Below are positions 1 to 8,168 of a DNA stretch of 64,000 nucleotides, one piece after another (the first letter of the stretch is position 1; each line of letters opens with the position of its first letter). The stretch is taken from assembly GCA_037045535.1 (NCBI GenBank), contig JBAOHI010000077.1:1-64000 (forward strand), given 5' to 3'. Source of the stretch: Competibacter_A sp037045535 (GTDB lineage Bacteria; Pseudomonadota; Gammaproteobacteria; Competibacterales; Competibacteraceae). The position numbers and the translations under genes were made by a program. The notes beneath the pieces were generated by a model. It searched no databases and was not told the DNA's origin. It worked only from the letters and a program-made list of their open reading frames with translations.

Positions 1-99
1 GCGGCGGACCCCCGCCATTACCGCGTGTTTCAGCGGAGACGCGGGCAAGACTCCCTGGCCGCCCCCGGCAGAGTGCGAATCCTGATGTTTCAACACTGT

Positions 100-300
100 T
101 CCTTCCCTAATGAAAAACCGAGCGATCATGATCATGCTCTTCCCTTTCAGGTACCCCACCACGTTTGAAGCCGCGTACTTCGGCGGCACCCTCAAGCACA
201 TGTGGACGTGATCCGGTCGCAGATGCCTTTCGACAATTTCCGCTTCCTTATGCATCGCCAGCTCGTGAAACAGTTCCCCAAGCCGCCTCCTGATCTACCC
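100..300 (-). pseudogene. IS200/IS605-family TnpA transposase fragment
   Basis: Translated on the minus strand, the segment reads as the middle of an IS200-type HUH single-strand transposase. It shows the catalytic metal-binding pair in DHVHM followed by a typical stretch ending YLKGKSMI. The 5' part stops exactly where the Tn3-family inverted repeat begins at 301. The reading frame loses resemblance to the family after about position 115, and the C-terminal region with the catalytic tyrosine is not recognisable. It is therefore a dead remnant, probably cut by the Tn3 insertion. The family call rests on the HUH motif and flanking residues; the exact left limit is uncertain. Confidence 0.7.
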
Positions 301-339
301 GGGGTAGACCCAACAGTCGTGCCATAAACCGCCAAATCG
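301..339 (+). repeat. Tn3-family left terminal inverted repeat
   Basis: This 39-bp repeat is the reverse complement, with three mismatches, of 4709-4747. It begins with the GGGG characteristic of Tn3-family ends and abuts the IS200 transposase fragment. Confidence 0.9.
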
Positions 340-768
340 ATTTACCCCCCACAGGAGCGTTTCCTCTCACCGCCATAACCCCTCGAACCGACGGCCCACC
401 ACCCGGGTATAGCGGACCGTGTGTTTTGGGTCGCGATGGCCCAGGTAATCCTGGATCAGGCGGAGATCGTAGCCCTTGTTCGCGAGATAAAAGCCACAGG
501 AATGGCGCAGCATGTGCGGATGCACCGGCGGCAACTGGGCGCGCTCCGCGGCGGCGGCGATCAGATAGTTCACCGACTGGCGGGTGAACGGTTGGCCCCG
601 TTCCGACACGAACAACCAGGGCAGGGCATCGCCGCGCAGGGCGAGATAACGTTTGATGGCCCGCAGCTCATCGCCGGCGATCGGATGTTCCACGGCCAGG
701 CCGTTCTTGAGGCGCCGTACCCATAGCCGGGCGCGATCGAGATCGACTTCATCGCGACGGAGGCCAAT

Positions 769-1697
769 AGACCTCTTTCGAAACCTTATTTTGGCAGGTC
801 TTTGTTATAGAGAGCGGCGATGAGGGAGAATCGGAGGCCGAAGCGTTTTCTTCGGTTCCGGTATTTGTCTGCAAGGATGTGGAAGCGTTTGAGGGCGGCG
901 TTGACGTTTTCGATGCGGACGCGCCGTTTTGATTGTGCGCGATTTTGCTTTCTGTCGGCACGGGTCAGGGGGACTTTCCTGCTACGTTTCTTGGGTAAGG
1001 AGGTGTTTTTGTGCGTCTTGTGCAGCCCAAGATAGCCGCTATCGGCAAGGATTTCCGTCTCTGGATGAACACGGACCTTCGAGGTTTTGAACAGCCGGAA
1101 GTCGTGGCGGCGACCGTTTCCATGCGCCAGACAGATGATGCGCCCGCTTGACTGCTCAACAAAGACCTGCGTCTTCAGCGTGTGTCGTCTTTTCTTGCCC
1201 GAATAACAGCGGCGTTGCTTTTTTTGGGACGTTCCACAGGGGTCTCTGTCGCATCAACCAGCACAACTTCATAATTTCTACCGCTCTCACGCAGGCTCTT
1301 CTTGCCCGGAAGCGTAAACTGGCCGCTCTTGATCAGCGTATCCTCGCACCAGCGAATGCTTTGCCAAGCGGAACTCTCGCTCACGCCGCGTCCTTGGGCA
1401 ATGTGAAGATATGTGCGATATTCTCGCCAGTATTCCAGTGTCATAAGAAGCCGCTCACGCACCGGAAGCGTAGGCGGACGCCCCCCGTGGGCCTTCTTCC
1501 GCTCCTCCGCAGCCTCCAAAACGGATTGCATCTCCAGAAATGTGGCTTTCTTGACCCCAGTCAAACGACGGAACACCGCATCCCGCATCCTATGAAATGT
1601 TTCCTCATCCAACACGGACGCCCCCCTGAAAAATCAGAGAGAATCACACTTCATCATGCTTGGGAACCCTCAATTAATCAGGTTTCGAAAGAGGTCT
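769..1697 (-). mobile_element. Small IS5-family element (IS427/IS1031-like), 929 bp
   Basis: The terminal inverted repeat AGACCTCTTTCGAAACCT is found at 769 and, reversed, ending at 1697. The trinucleotide AAT occurs directly outside both ends (766-768 and 1698-1700), consistent with the 2-4 bp duplications of this IS group; a 2-bp TA reading is equally possible. The element sits inside the tyrosine recombinase gene and carries one transposase on the minus strand. Confidence 0.9.
786..1615 (-). CDS. IS5-family transposase made by -1 frameshifting
   Basis: The first frame runs from the ATG at 1615 to a stop near 1175. The conserved sequence continues in the -1 frame from a run of seven A residues (minus strand, 1225-1219) to a TAA at 788-786. 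Before the shift the frame ends in DATETPVERPKK. After it, the second frame gives the conserved region with NGRRHDF, the GYLG region and IENVNAALKRF, the usual C-terminal part of this DDE transposase group. An A6-A7 slippery run at this point is the standard expression signal of IS427-type elements, so I read it as programmed and not as damage. The fused product would be about 276 residues, normal for the group. Confidence 0.8.
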
Positions 1698-1904
1698 AAT
1701 AGCTTCGCTGACACGGAGACCGTGGCGAAACATCGTCAGTACCAGCAGGTAATCACGAATCCCATGCCGCCCCGCCTTGGCCGCTGTCAGCAAGGCGCCG
1801 AGTTCCTCCTCGCTCAGGAAATCCTTGCCACGCTCATGGGCATCTGTAGCCTCGCAGACATCTCTTTTTACACTTGGCCGGTTGAGAGGAGGGTTCTTGT
1901 CCAT

Positions 1905-2004
1905 CGGAATCCCTTGATTTACCTATCGCAAGGGTAGCCAACTTTTTACAAGATACAGATTTTGTTAAAAGTCGGCCATTGCTCGCCGGCGCTGGAACTC
2001 CGTT
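1905..2004. other. Intergenic spacer between divergent recombinase and tnpA (probable res site)
   Basis: This 100-bp spacer separates the two divergent Tn3 genes and is AT-rich around 1930-1970. In Tn3 elements the recombination site and both promoters lie here. I see the shared position but no repeat clear enough to define the core. Confidence 0.4.
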
Positions 2005-4707
2005 ATGAAAAATGCGCCGCCCGATGCTATCCCCCCCGAAGAGTGGTGGCTAACACCCGCCGAACTGGATTTTGTTCGGGCCAGGCATCCAACCAATCGG
2101 TTGAGCTTTGCGTTGCTGCTGTTGTTCTTCCGTCAGCACTGCCGGTTCCCCCACCAACTGAGTGACATCAATCCAGTGAAGACGGAAGTTGTAGCCCGTC
2201 AGATCGGCCTTTCAGATGACGGTCCCCAAGCCATCGCGCTATCGCATCGGACTTTGGAGCGGTACCGGTCCGAAATCCGGGACTGGTTCGGGTTTCGCAA
2301 GGCCACGGTCGCCGACGCCGAGCAACTGCAAGCTTGGCTATGTGCGTATGTGGCGACCGTCGGCGCGAATTTGGAAGACCTGCAAACCGGCCTGGCGGCA
2401 CGATGCCGGGAACTGCTGATCGAGCCGCCCTCGGAAGACCGCCAGAATCGCCTCGTGGGTACGGCGGTGCGCGCCCACGAAGAGCGTCTGTATGCCCATA
2501 TACTCACGCGTTTGGAGCTGGCGACCCGAACCCGTCTGGAAGCCTTGTTAAGGCCCGCTGCTGGAGAGTCGGTGGCCGCTCCCCCGCCATCGCCTCCAGA
2601 ACCGATGGTAGGAAGTGCACCGGCTGTACTGTTGTGGCTACGCCGCGATCCGGGTCGGCCCAGCCTGGCCAGCGTCGAACAGGAACTGGCCAAGCTCGCT
2701 CTGGTTCGCCAGATCGAGCTGCCCGCCGACCTGTTCGAGGCTTGGCTCCCGCACGATCTGGAACGCTACCGCCGCCGGGTCGCGGTGGAAGCTCCTTACG
2801 AACTGCGCCGTCATCCTGAATCCACCCGCCTGGCGTGGCTGGCGGCCTATGTGCAGTGGCGCGGCCAGACCTTGATCGATGGCTTGGTCGATCTCCTGAT
2901 CGACACCATCCACCGGATCGGCGCGCGGGCCGAGCGCCGGGTGGAGCGGGAACTGCTCGACGATCTGAAGCGCGTCTCGGGCAAGCAAAACCTGCTGTTC
3001 GAGTTGGCCGGCGCGGCCTTGGACCAGCCAGACGGGATCGTGCGCGAGGTGGTCTTTCCGGTGGTGGGCGAACAGACCCTGCGGAATCTGGTCAAGGAGT
3101 GGAAGAGCACCGGCCCCAGCTATAGGACCACGTTGCGGACCGTCATCCGGAATTCCTACAAGGGCCATTACCGGCGGATGGTCCCGCAAATTCTGGAAGC
3201 CCTGGAATTCCGGTCGAACAACCGCGCGCATTGTCCGGTCATCCAGGCACTGGAACTCCTCAAGCGCTACGCCGACCGGCCGGCGCGCACCTTCCCCGCC
3301 GCCGAGGACGTCCCACTTGACGGCATCGTCGCCGGCCTTTGGCGGGAAGCAGTCCTGGAAAAAGACGGCAAAGGCCGGTCCAGGATCAATCGGATCACCT
3401 ATGGGATCACCGTCACGCCCTTCGATCCGCTTCCCGAACCGCCCAATGTCGTCGCCCTCAAGGCGGAGATCGCCGCCACCTGGCCGATGACCGGCCTGCT
3501 CGACATGATCAAGGAAACCGATCTACGGCTGAACTTCACTGCGGCGCTGAAGAGCCCGACGACTTACGAAACCTTGGAACGTACCGTCCTCCAGCCCCGC
3601 CTGCTGCTCTGCCTGCACGGGCTGGGCACCAATACCGGTTTGCAGCGCATGGCTGGGCGCCATGTCGGAGTGACCCACAAGGATTTGGCCTACGTCCGGC
3701 GCCGCTACATCACCGTCGAAGCGCTCCGCCGGGCCATCGCCATCGTGACCGATGGGGCCCTGCGCGCCCGTTACCCGGCGATCTGGGGCCAGGGGACCAC
3801 CAGCTGCGCCTCCGATTCCAAACACTTCGGCGCCTTCGACCAGAACCTGACCACCCAATGGCACGCCCGCTATGGTGGGCGCGGCATCATGATCTACTGG
3901 CACGTCGAGCGGAAATCCCTGTGCATCCATTCCCAGCTCAAGTCACCCTCCTCCTCCGAGGTGGCGGCCATGATCGAAGGGGTGGTCCATCACTGCACCG
4001 AGATGGAGGTGGACCGGCAGTACGTGGACTCCCACGGGCAAAGCACGGTGGCCTTCGCTTTTTGCCGGCTGCTGGGCTTCCATCTGATGCCCCGCCTGAA
4101 GGCGATCCCCACGCAGAAACTGTACCGTCCGGATGTGGGCCAGCCGGATGCCTATCCCAATCTGCGGCCGATCCTGACCAAGCCCATCGACTGGGAGCCG
4201 ATCCGGCAGCAGTACGATTCCCTGGTCCACTACGTCACTGCGGTCCGTCTCGGCACCGCCGAGACCGAGGCCATCCTCCGGCGCTTTATCAAGAACAACG
4301 TTCGGCATCCGACCTACAAGGCTTTCACCCAACTGGGAAAGGCGGTGAAGACCCTCTTCCTGTGCCGGTACCTGCACAGCGAGGCCCTGCGTCGGGAAAT
4401 CAATGCCGGGCTGAACGTCGTGGAGCACTGGAATGGCGCCACCGACTTCGTCTTCTTCGCCCGCCGGGGCGAGTTGGCGAGCAACCGCCGGGAGGATCAT
4501 GAAGTCAGCATGCTGGCCCTGCATCTACTCCAGAACTGCCTGATCTACATCAATACCCTGTTGCTGCAGCGGGTGCTGGCGCAGCCGCACTGGGCGGGAC
4601 GGCTCAGCACGAGGGATCTGAGTGCGCTGACACCGCTGTTCTGGGATCACATCAATCCCTATGGCTGCTTCGAACTGGATATGGAGACCCGGCTACTCCT
4701 CGATTGA
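2005..4707 (+). CDS. tnpA: Tn3-family transposase TnpA
   Basis: A 900-residue DDE transposase that cuts and joins the 39-bp ends during replicative transposition. The N-terminal DNA-binding region begins PPEEWWLTPAELDFV. The catalytic core has Asp604 in ASDSKHFG, Asp675 in YVDSHGQS and Glu807 in NVVEHWNG, all in the contexts expected for Tn3 transposases. It is slightly shorter than the usual 950-1000 residues but has no internal break. The stop codon lies one base short of the right inverted repeat, the normal arrangement. The ATG at 2005 is the first in frame after the spacer. It looks functional. Confidence 0.93.
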   Translation: MKNAPPDAIPPEEWWLTPAELDFVRARHPTNRLSFALLLLFFRQHCRFPHQLSDINPVKTEVVARQIGLSDDGPQAIALSHRTLERYRSEIRDWFGFRKATVADAEQLQAWLCAYVATVGANLEDLQTGLAARCRELLIEPPSEDRQNRLVGTAVRAHEERLYAHILTRLELATRTRLEALLRPAAGESVAAPPPSPPEPMVGSAPAVLLWLRRDPGRPSLASVEQELAKLALVRQIELPADLFEAWLPHDLERYRRRVAVEAPYELRRHPESTRLAWLAAYVQWRGQTLIDGLVDLLIDTIHRIGARAERRVERELLDDLKRVSGKQNLLFELAGAALDQPDGIVREVVFPVVGEQTLRNLVKEWKSTGPSYRTTLRTVIRNSYKGHYRRMVPQILEALEFRSNNRAHCPVIQALELLKRYADRPARTFPAAEDVPLDGIVAGLWREAVLEKDGKGRSRINRITYGITVTPFDPLPEPPNVVALKAEIAATWPMTGLLDMIKETDLRLNFTAALKSPTTYETLERTVLQPRLLLCLHGLGTNTGLQRMAGRHVGVTHKDLAYVRRRYITVEALRRAIAIVTDGALRARYPAIWGQGTTSCASDSKHFGAFDQNLTTQWHARYGGRGIMIYWHVERKSLCIHSQLKSPSSSEVAAMIEGVVHHCTEMEVDRQYVDSHGQSTVAFAFCRLLGFHLMPRLKAIPTQKLYRPDVGQPDAYPNLRPILTKPIDWEPIRQQYDSLVHYVTAVRLGTAETEAILRRFIKNNVRHPTYKAFTQLGKAVKTLFLCRYLHSEALRREINAGLNVVEHWNGATDFVFFARRGELASNRREDHEVSMLALHLLQNCLIYINTLLLQRVLAQPHWAGRLSTRDLSALTPLFWDHINPYGCFELDMETRLLLD

Positions 4708-4708
4708 C

Positions 4709-4747
4709 CGATTTGGCGGACTATGACACGACTGTTGGGTCTACCCC
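4709..4747 (-). repeat. Tn3-family right terminal inverted repeat
   Basis: Inverted partner of 301-339; it begins one base after the tnpA stop codon and ends in CTACCCC, next to an istB fragment. Confidence 0.9.
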
Positions 4748-4900
4748 TTGTTCGAGGAACTCGCCCTCGCCCGAGCCGATGGCCGCTACCTCAAACTGAT
4801 CGCTCTCCTCGCCAAGGTCGAGGTGCTCGTCCTCGACGACTGGGGGTTGGCTCCGCTCGACGACGAGCGCCGGCGGGATTTGCTGGGAATCCTCGACGGT
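4748..4900 (+). pseudogene. istB: IS21-family helper protein IstB fragment
   Basis: About 50 residues match the ATP-binding helper of IS21-type elements, including the Walker B segment VLVLDDWGLAPL and the following ERRRDLLGIL. The 5' part is missing at the Tn3 right end, and similarity stops near 4900 where an IS110 scrap begins on the other strand. There is no Walker A motif, so it cannot be functional. Confidence 0.75.
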
Positions 4901-4902
4901 GG

Positions 4903-5012
4903 CAGGTTTCCGAAAAAAGCCGCAACCTTCTCGCGCTTGAGCCGTTTCTTCAGTGCAACCTTGCCGCGCTCGTCGACGCCGTGAATCTGGAACACGTTCT
5001 TCGCTAGATAAT
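4903..5012 (-). pseudogene. IS110-family transposase N-terminal fragment
   Basis: The minus strand reads LAKNVFQIHGVDERGK followed by a KKRLKR stretch and FFGNLPP, the beginning of an IS110-type DEDD transposase just after its first catalytic Asp (the DLAKN motif, with the Asp lost at the junction). It is truncated on both sides, by the IS5 element starting at 5013 and by the istB scrap. Confidence 0.75.
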
Positions 5013-5935
5013 GTAGTCACGAGATTAAAGATATGAGAGAATCATAGAGTTAAAGAATGGGAGGCTCCATGAAAGAGACAGTTCCTGCATACCGTCGCCA
5101 CGACATTTCAGATGAAACCTGGGCCTTGCTGGAACCGCATCTGCCGGGGCGCGAGGGTGTTTGGGGCGGCATCGCTAAAGACAATCGATTGTTTATCAAT
5201 GCGGTTTCTGGATATTGCGAACGGGTGCGCCGTGGCGAGATTTGCCGCCAGGCTATGGCGGTTGGAGCAACACGCACCGCCGCTTCATCCGCTGGCGGGA
5301 CAAGGGGGTTTGGGAGAAGCTGCTGGAAATGCTGATCGATGAGCCGGACTACGAATGGCTGATGATCGACGCCAGCCATTGCAAGGTCCATCCCCATGCC
5401 GCCGGAGCCAAAGGCGGAAACCAGGCCATGGGCCGCACCCAAGGGGGCTCAATACCATAAGCGCTAAGATAAAAATTCCTCCAAGTTGTCGCCCTGATAC
5501 CGCCGCCGTTTGCGGGGTGGCTCGCGTAGTGCGGCGGCAATATTGTTCCAGTCGCGCAGACCGTCGAGCAGAGTCAGTTGCGGGTTGACAGCGCGAGCGA
5601 TGAGGAAGCGCATCATCGCCACCTCACGCCACCGACTGTGTCGGCCTTTGCTCTTGAAGCTGGAAGTAGCCCCAAGGGGAAAAACGCTCGCCAACCGCGA
5701 TGAGTGTTTCGATCAGGGTGGCTACGAACAGTTTTCCTTGTAGCCAAGCCTTGGCGCCCACGAGGTCAGTCTTCTTCAGGTGGCCCAGATGCAGCAGTGA
5801 CTTCAAGCGCTTAAATGCCAACTCGATATACCATTGAGAATGCCGCTATACGATTGACCGATTCAGCGATTGCGCCGACCGTGGATGGCGCCGCCCTGCT
5901 GGGGCTGGCAAACTGGCTAGCGAGGCGAACGATCC

Positions 5936-6268
5936 ATGACGACACAAACCGAATCGGGGGTGTGGGCGAGTCTGTCTCGCGACCGTCAACGCCGCCTGAT
6001 CGCCCAGATGGGCCAACTGGCCTCCCGATATTGGGAGTGGACCCGGCGGCCGGAGGGAGAGACGGATGAGCGAGACGATGCGGGCTTGGCCGATGCCCAG
6101 CGAGAAGGTTCAGGGGCAGCATCGCGATCGGCTGGCGGTGGTGTACGTGCGGCAATCGACGTTGCAACAGTTGGTTCGACACCAGGAATCGACGCGGTTG
6201 CAATACGGGCTGGTGGACCGGGCACTGGGGCTGGGTTGGCCCCGGTCCCAGGTCTTGGTGATCGATGA
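5936..6268 (+). CDS. Small protein upstream of and overlapping the serine recombinase
   Basis: The 110-residue frame begins with a convincing start (WASLSRDRQRRLIAQMGQLA), a helical, basic stretch. Similar short frames sit before large serine recombinases in related elements, as far as I recall. However, the frame overlaps the recombinase gene by about 200 bases, and its second half looks like an out-of-frame shadow of that gene. The real product may end earlier or be translationally coupled. I do not know its function. Confidence 0.4.
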   Translation: MTTQTESGVWASLSRDRQRRLIAQMGQLASRYWEWTRRPEGETDERDDAGLADAQREGSGAASRSAGGGVRAAIDVATVGSTPGIDAVAIRAGGPGTGAGLAPVPGLGDR

Positions 6269-8168
6269 CGATCTGGGCAAATCGGGCACGACGGCCGTGG
6301 GCCGGCCCGGGTTCCAACGCCTGGTGGCGGAAGTGGGCCTCAACCATGTGGGGCTGGTGCTGGGGGTGGAGATGTCGCGGTTGGCCCGCTCCTGTCGCGA
6401 CTGGCATCAGTTGCTGGAGATTTGTGGGTTGTTCGGAACCTTGATCGGCGATCTGGACGGGATCTACGATCCGACCGACTACAACGATCGGCTGTTGCTA
6501 GGGTTGAAAGGCACCTTGTCGGAGGCGGAACTGCACATGCTCAAGCAACGCATGCTGGCCGGCAAGCGAATCAAGGCCGAACGCGGCGAGCTGGGGATGG
6601 CCGTGCCGATGGGTTACGCGCGGCGGCCGTCGGGGGAAGTGATCCTGGATCCGGACGAGCAGGCGCGGGCGACCATCGCGTTGATTTTTGATCGGTTCGA
6701 GCGGTGCGGGACCCTCAATGGGGTATTGCAATACCTGGTCCGCCATCAAATTCAACTCCCCCACCGGATACGGCTGGGCCTGCGTCAGGGCGACCTGGAG
6801 TGGCACCGGCCCAATCGAGCCACGCTGAGCAATCTGTTGCATCACCCGATTTATGCCGGCGCGTATGCCTATGGCCGTCGCCCGATGGACCCGCGCCGCC
6901 AGCAACCGGGGCGCCCGGCGACCGGGCACCGGGTGGCGACGCCCGAGGAGTGCGCGGTGTTGCTCCAGGACCGGTTGCCGGCCTATATCACTTGGGCGCA
7001 ATTCGAACGCAATCAGGCACAACTGGCGGCCAACCAAACCGCTCACCTCGGCCCGGTCCGCGCGGGGCCGTCGTTGCTGTCGGGCTTGGTGATCTGTGGC
7101 CGGTGCGGGTTGCGCATGGCAGCGGTCTATAACAACAGCGGCGGCCGGCTGCGGTATGACTGTAGCCGGATGGCGGTGGACTATGGCGAGCCGCGCTGCC
7201 AGTCGCTGGTCGGCCGGGTGTTGGATGATTGGGCGAGCGCCCAGGTGCTGCGGGCGCTGGAACCGGCCGCCCTGGAGATCAGCCTGCAGGTCGCCGCCGA
7301 TCTGGAGGGGGAACGGCAGCACCTGCACCAGCATTGGCGGCAGCGGCTGGAGCGCGCCCGCTACCAGGTCGAACGGGCCGCCCGCCAATACCAGGCGGTC
7401 GAACCCGAGCATCGACTGGTGGCCCGGACTCTGGAACGCCAGTGGGAGGAAGCGCTGGCCACCGAAGCGGCCCTGCAGGCTGACTACGCCCGTTTCCAAG
7501 CCGAGCAACCACCCGTCCTGACCGCCGAGGAGCGGGCCGCGATCCGGCGGCTCGCCACCGAAATCCCGGCCCTCTGGCAGGCACCGACCACCACGGCGGT
7601 GGATCGTCAGGCGATCGTCCGACAACTGGTCGAGCGGGTGGTGGTCACGGTGCAGGGTGAGAGCGAGCGAGTCGACGTTCAGATGCATTGGTTCGGCGGC
7701 CACGGCACCCAGGCGACCCTGAGCCGACCGGTCGCCCGGCTGGACCAGTTGAGTTACTACCCGCAACTCACGGCCCGGGTGATGGCGCTGCACGCCGACG
7801 GCTGCGGCCCGGCGGCGATCGCGCGGCAACTGAACGCCAAGGGCTGGCATCCGGCCAAACGCTGCGAGACCTTCAACGCCGCCATGGTTGGCGACCTCCA
7901 GGTTCGCCTGGGGCTGCGCACCCCACCCCCGGCGACGACGGTTCTCCAGCGTGGCCCCGACGAGTGGACCCTCGCCGAGTTGGCCTACCATCTGGACATG
8001 CCGCAGCCGACCTTGTTTGCCTGGCTGCGGCGGGGGCGGCTGCGGGGTCGCCAGGCCCCCCATGCGGCCCGTTCGCTCTGGTTGATCCACGCCGACGCCC
8101 AGGATCTGGCACAGCTCCAGGCGTGGCGCGCCGCCGTTCGGGCCGAGCGCCATCCCATTCCTCGCTAA
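6066..8168 (+). CDS. Large serine recombinase (transposase/integrase)
   Basis: A 700-residue site-specific recombinase. The N-terminal resolvase domain has the nucleophile Ser31 in YVRQSTLQQ, the DDLGKSG motif and the MSRLARS segment. A recombinase domain follows (VPMGYARRP, then HHPIYAGAYAYGR). A zinc ribbon has CGRCG and two later cysteines (DCSRMAVDYGEPRC). An Arg/Gln-rich coiled-coil region lies at about 420-500, and a C-terminal MerR-like helical segment (WTLAELAYHLDMPQPTLFAWL) at about 630-690. It probably moves its own element through a Ser-linked crossover. The start ATG at 6066 follows GGGAGAGACGG. No break is seen, so this is probably the one active gene of the nest. Confidence 0.85.
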   Translation: MSETMRAWPMPSEKVQGQHRDRLAVVYVRQSTLQQLVRHQESTRLQYGLVDRALGLGWPRSQVLVIDDDLGKSGTTAVGRPGFQRLVAEVGLNHVGLVLGVEMSRLARSCRDWHQLLEICGLFGTLIGDLDGIYDPTDYNDRLLLGLKGTLSEAELHMLKQRMLAGKRIKAERGELGMAVPMGYARRPSGEVILDPDEQARATIALIFDRFERCGTLNGVLQYLVRHQIQLPHRIRLGLRQGDLEWHRPNRATLSNLLHHPIYAGAYAYGRRPMDPRRQQPGRPATGHRVATPEECAVLLQDRLPAYITWAQFERNQAQLAANQTAHLGPVRAGPSLLSGLVICGRCGLRMAAVYNNSGGRLRYDCSRMAVDYGEPRCQSLVGRVLDDWASAQVLRALEPAALEISLQVAADLEGERQHLHQHWRQRLERARYQVERAARQYQAVEPEHRLVARTLERQWEEALATEAALQADYARFQAEQPPVLTAEERAAIRRLATEIPALWQAPTTTAVDRQAIVRQLVERVVVTVQGESERVDVQMHWFGGHGTQATLSRPVARLDQLSYYPQLTARVMALHADGCGPAAIARQLNAKGWHPAKRCETFNAAMVGDLQVRLGLRTPPPATTVLQRGPDEWTLAELAYHLDMPQPTLFAWLRRGRLRGRQAPHAARSLWLIHADAQDLAQLQAWRAAVRAERHPIPR

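Larger units (their letters stand above)
367..1904 (-). pseudogene. Tyrosine recombinase (TnpI-like resolvase of the Tn3 element), split by an IS
   Basis: The N-terminal part (1698-1904) starts at the ATG at 1904 and ends in HGLRVSEAI. The C-terminal part (367-765) resumes with a GLRRDEVDLDRARLW-like stretch. Removing the IS and one copy of the 3-bp duplication rebuilds a roughly 200-residue protein of the FimB-like class. All catalytic residues of the family are visible: Arg in HGLR, Lys in RLKNG, HMLRH, the LGH histidine and the VRYTR tyrosine. It is divergent from tnpA, as resolvases of Tn3 elements often are, and would resolve cointegrates at a res site in the intervening spacer. The insertion should abolish function. 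Confidence 0.85.
301..4747 (+). mobile_element. Minimal Tn3-family transposon (tnpA plus tyrosine recombinase)
   Basis: The ends are 39-bp inverted repeats starting GGGGTAGACCC (301-339 and 4709-4747), identical at 36 of 39 positions by my alignment. GGGG-starting repeats of about 38 bp are the hallmark of the Tn3 family. Inside lie only a transposase reading out to the right end and a divergent tyrosine recombinase in the resolvase position; no passenger genes are present. The 5 bases next to each end (TACCC left, TTGTT right) do not match, so no target duplication is left. The flanks are also unrelated (IS200 on the left, istB on the right), which suggests rearrangement after insertion. The recombinase is broken by an IS, so cointegrate resolution should be impaired. 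Confidence 0.9.

Noticed and set aside
3339..4502. 387-residue plus-strand frame within the Tn3 transposase
   Set aside because: Out-of-frame shadow of tnpA, with arginine/proline-rich nonsense sequence.
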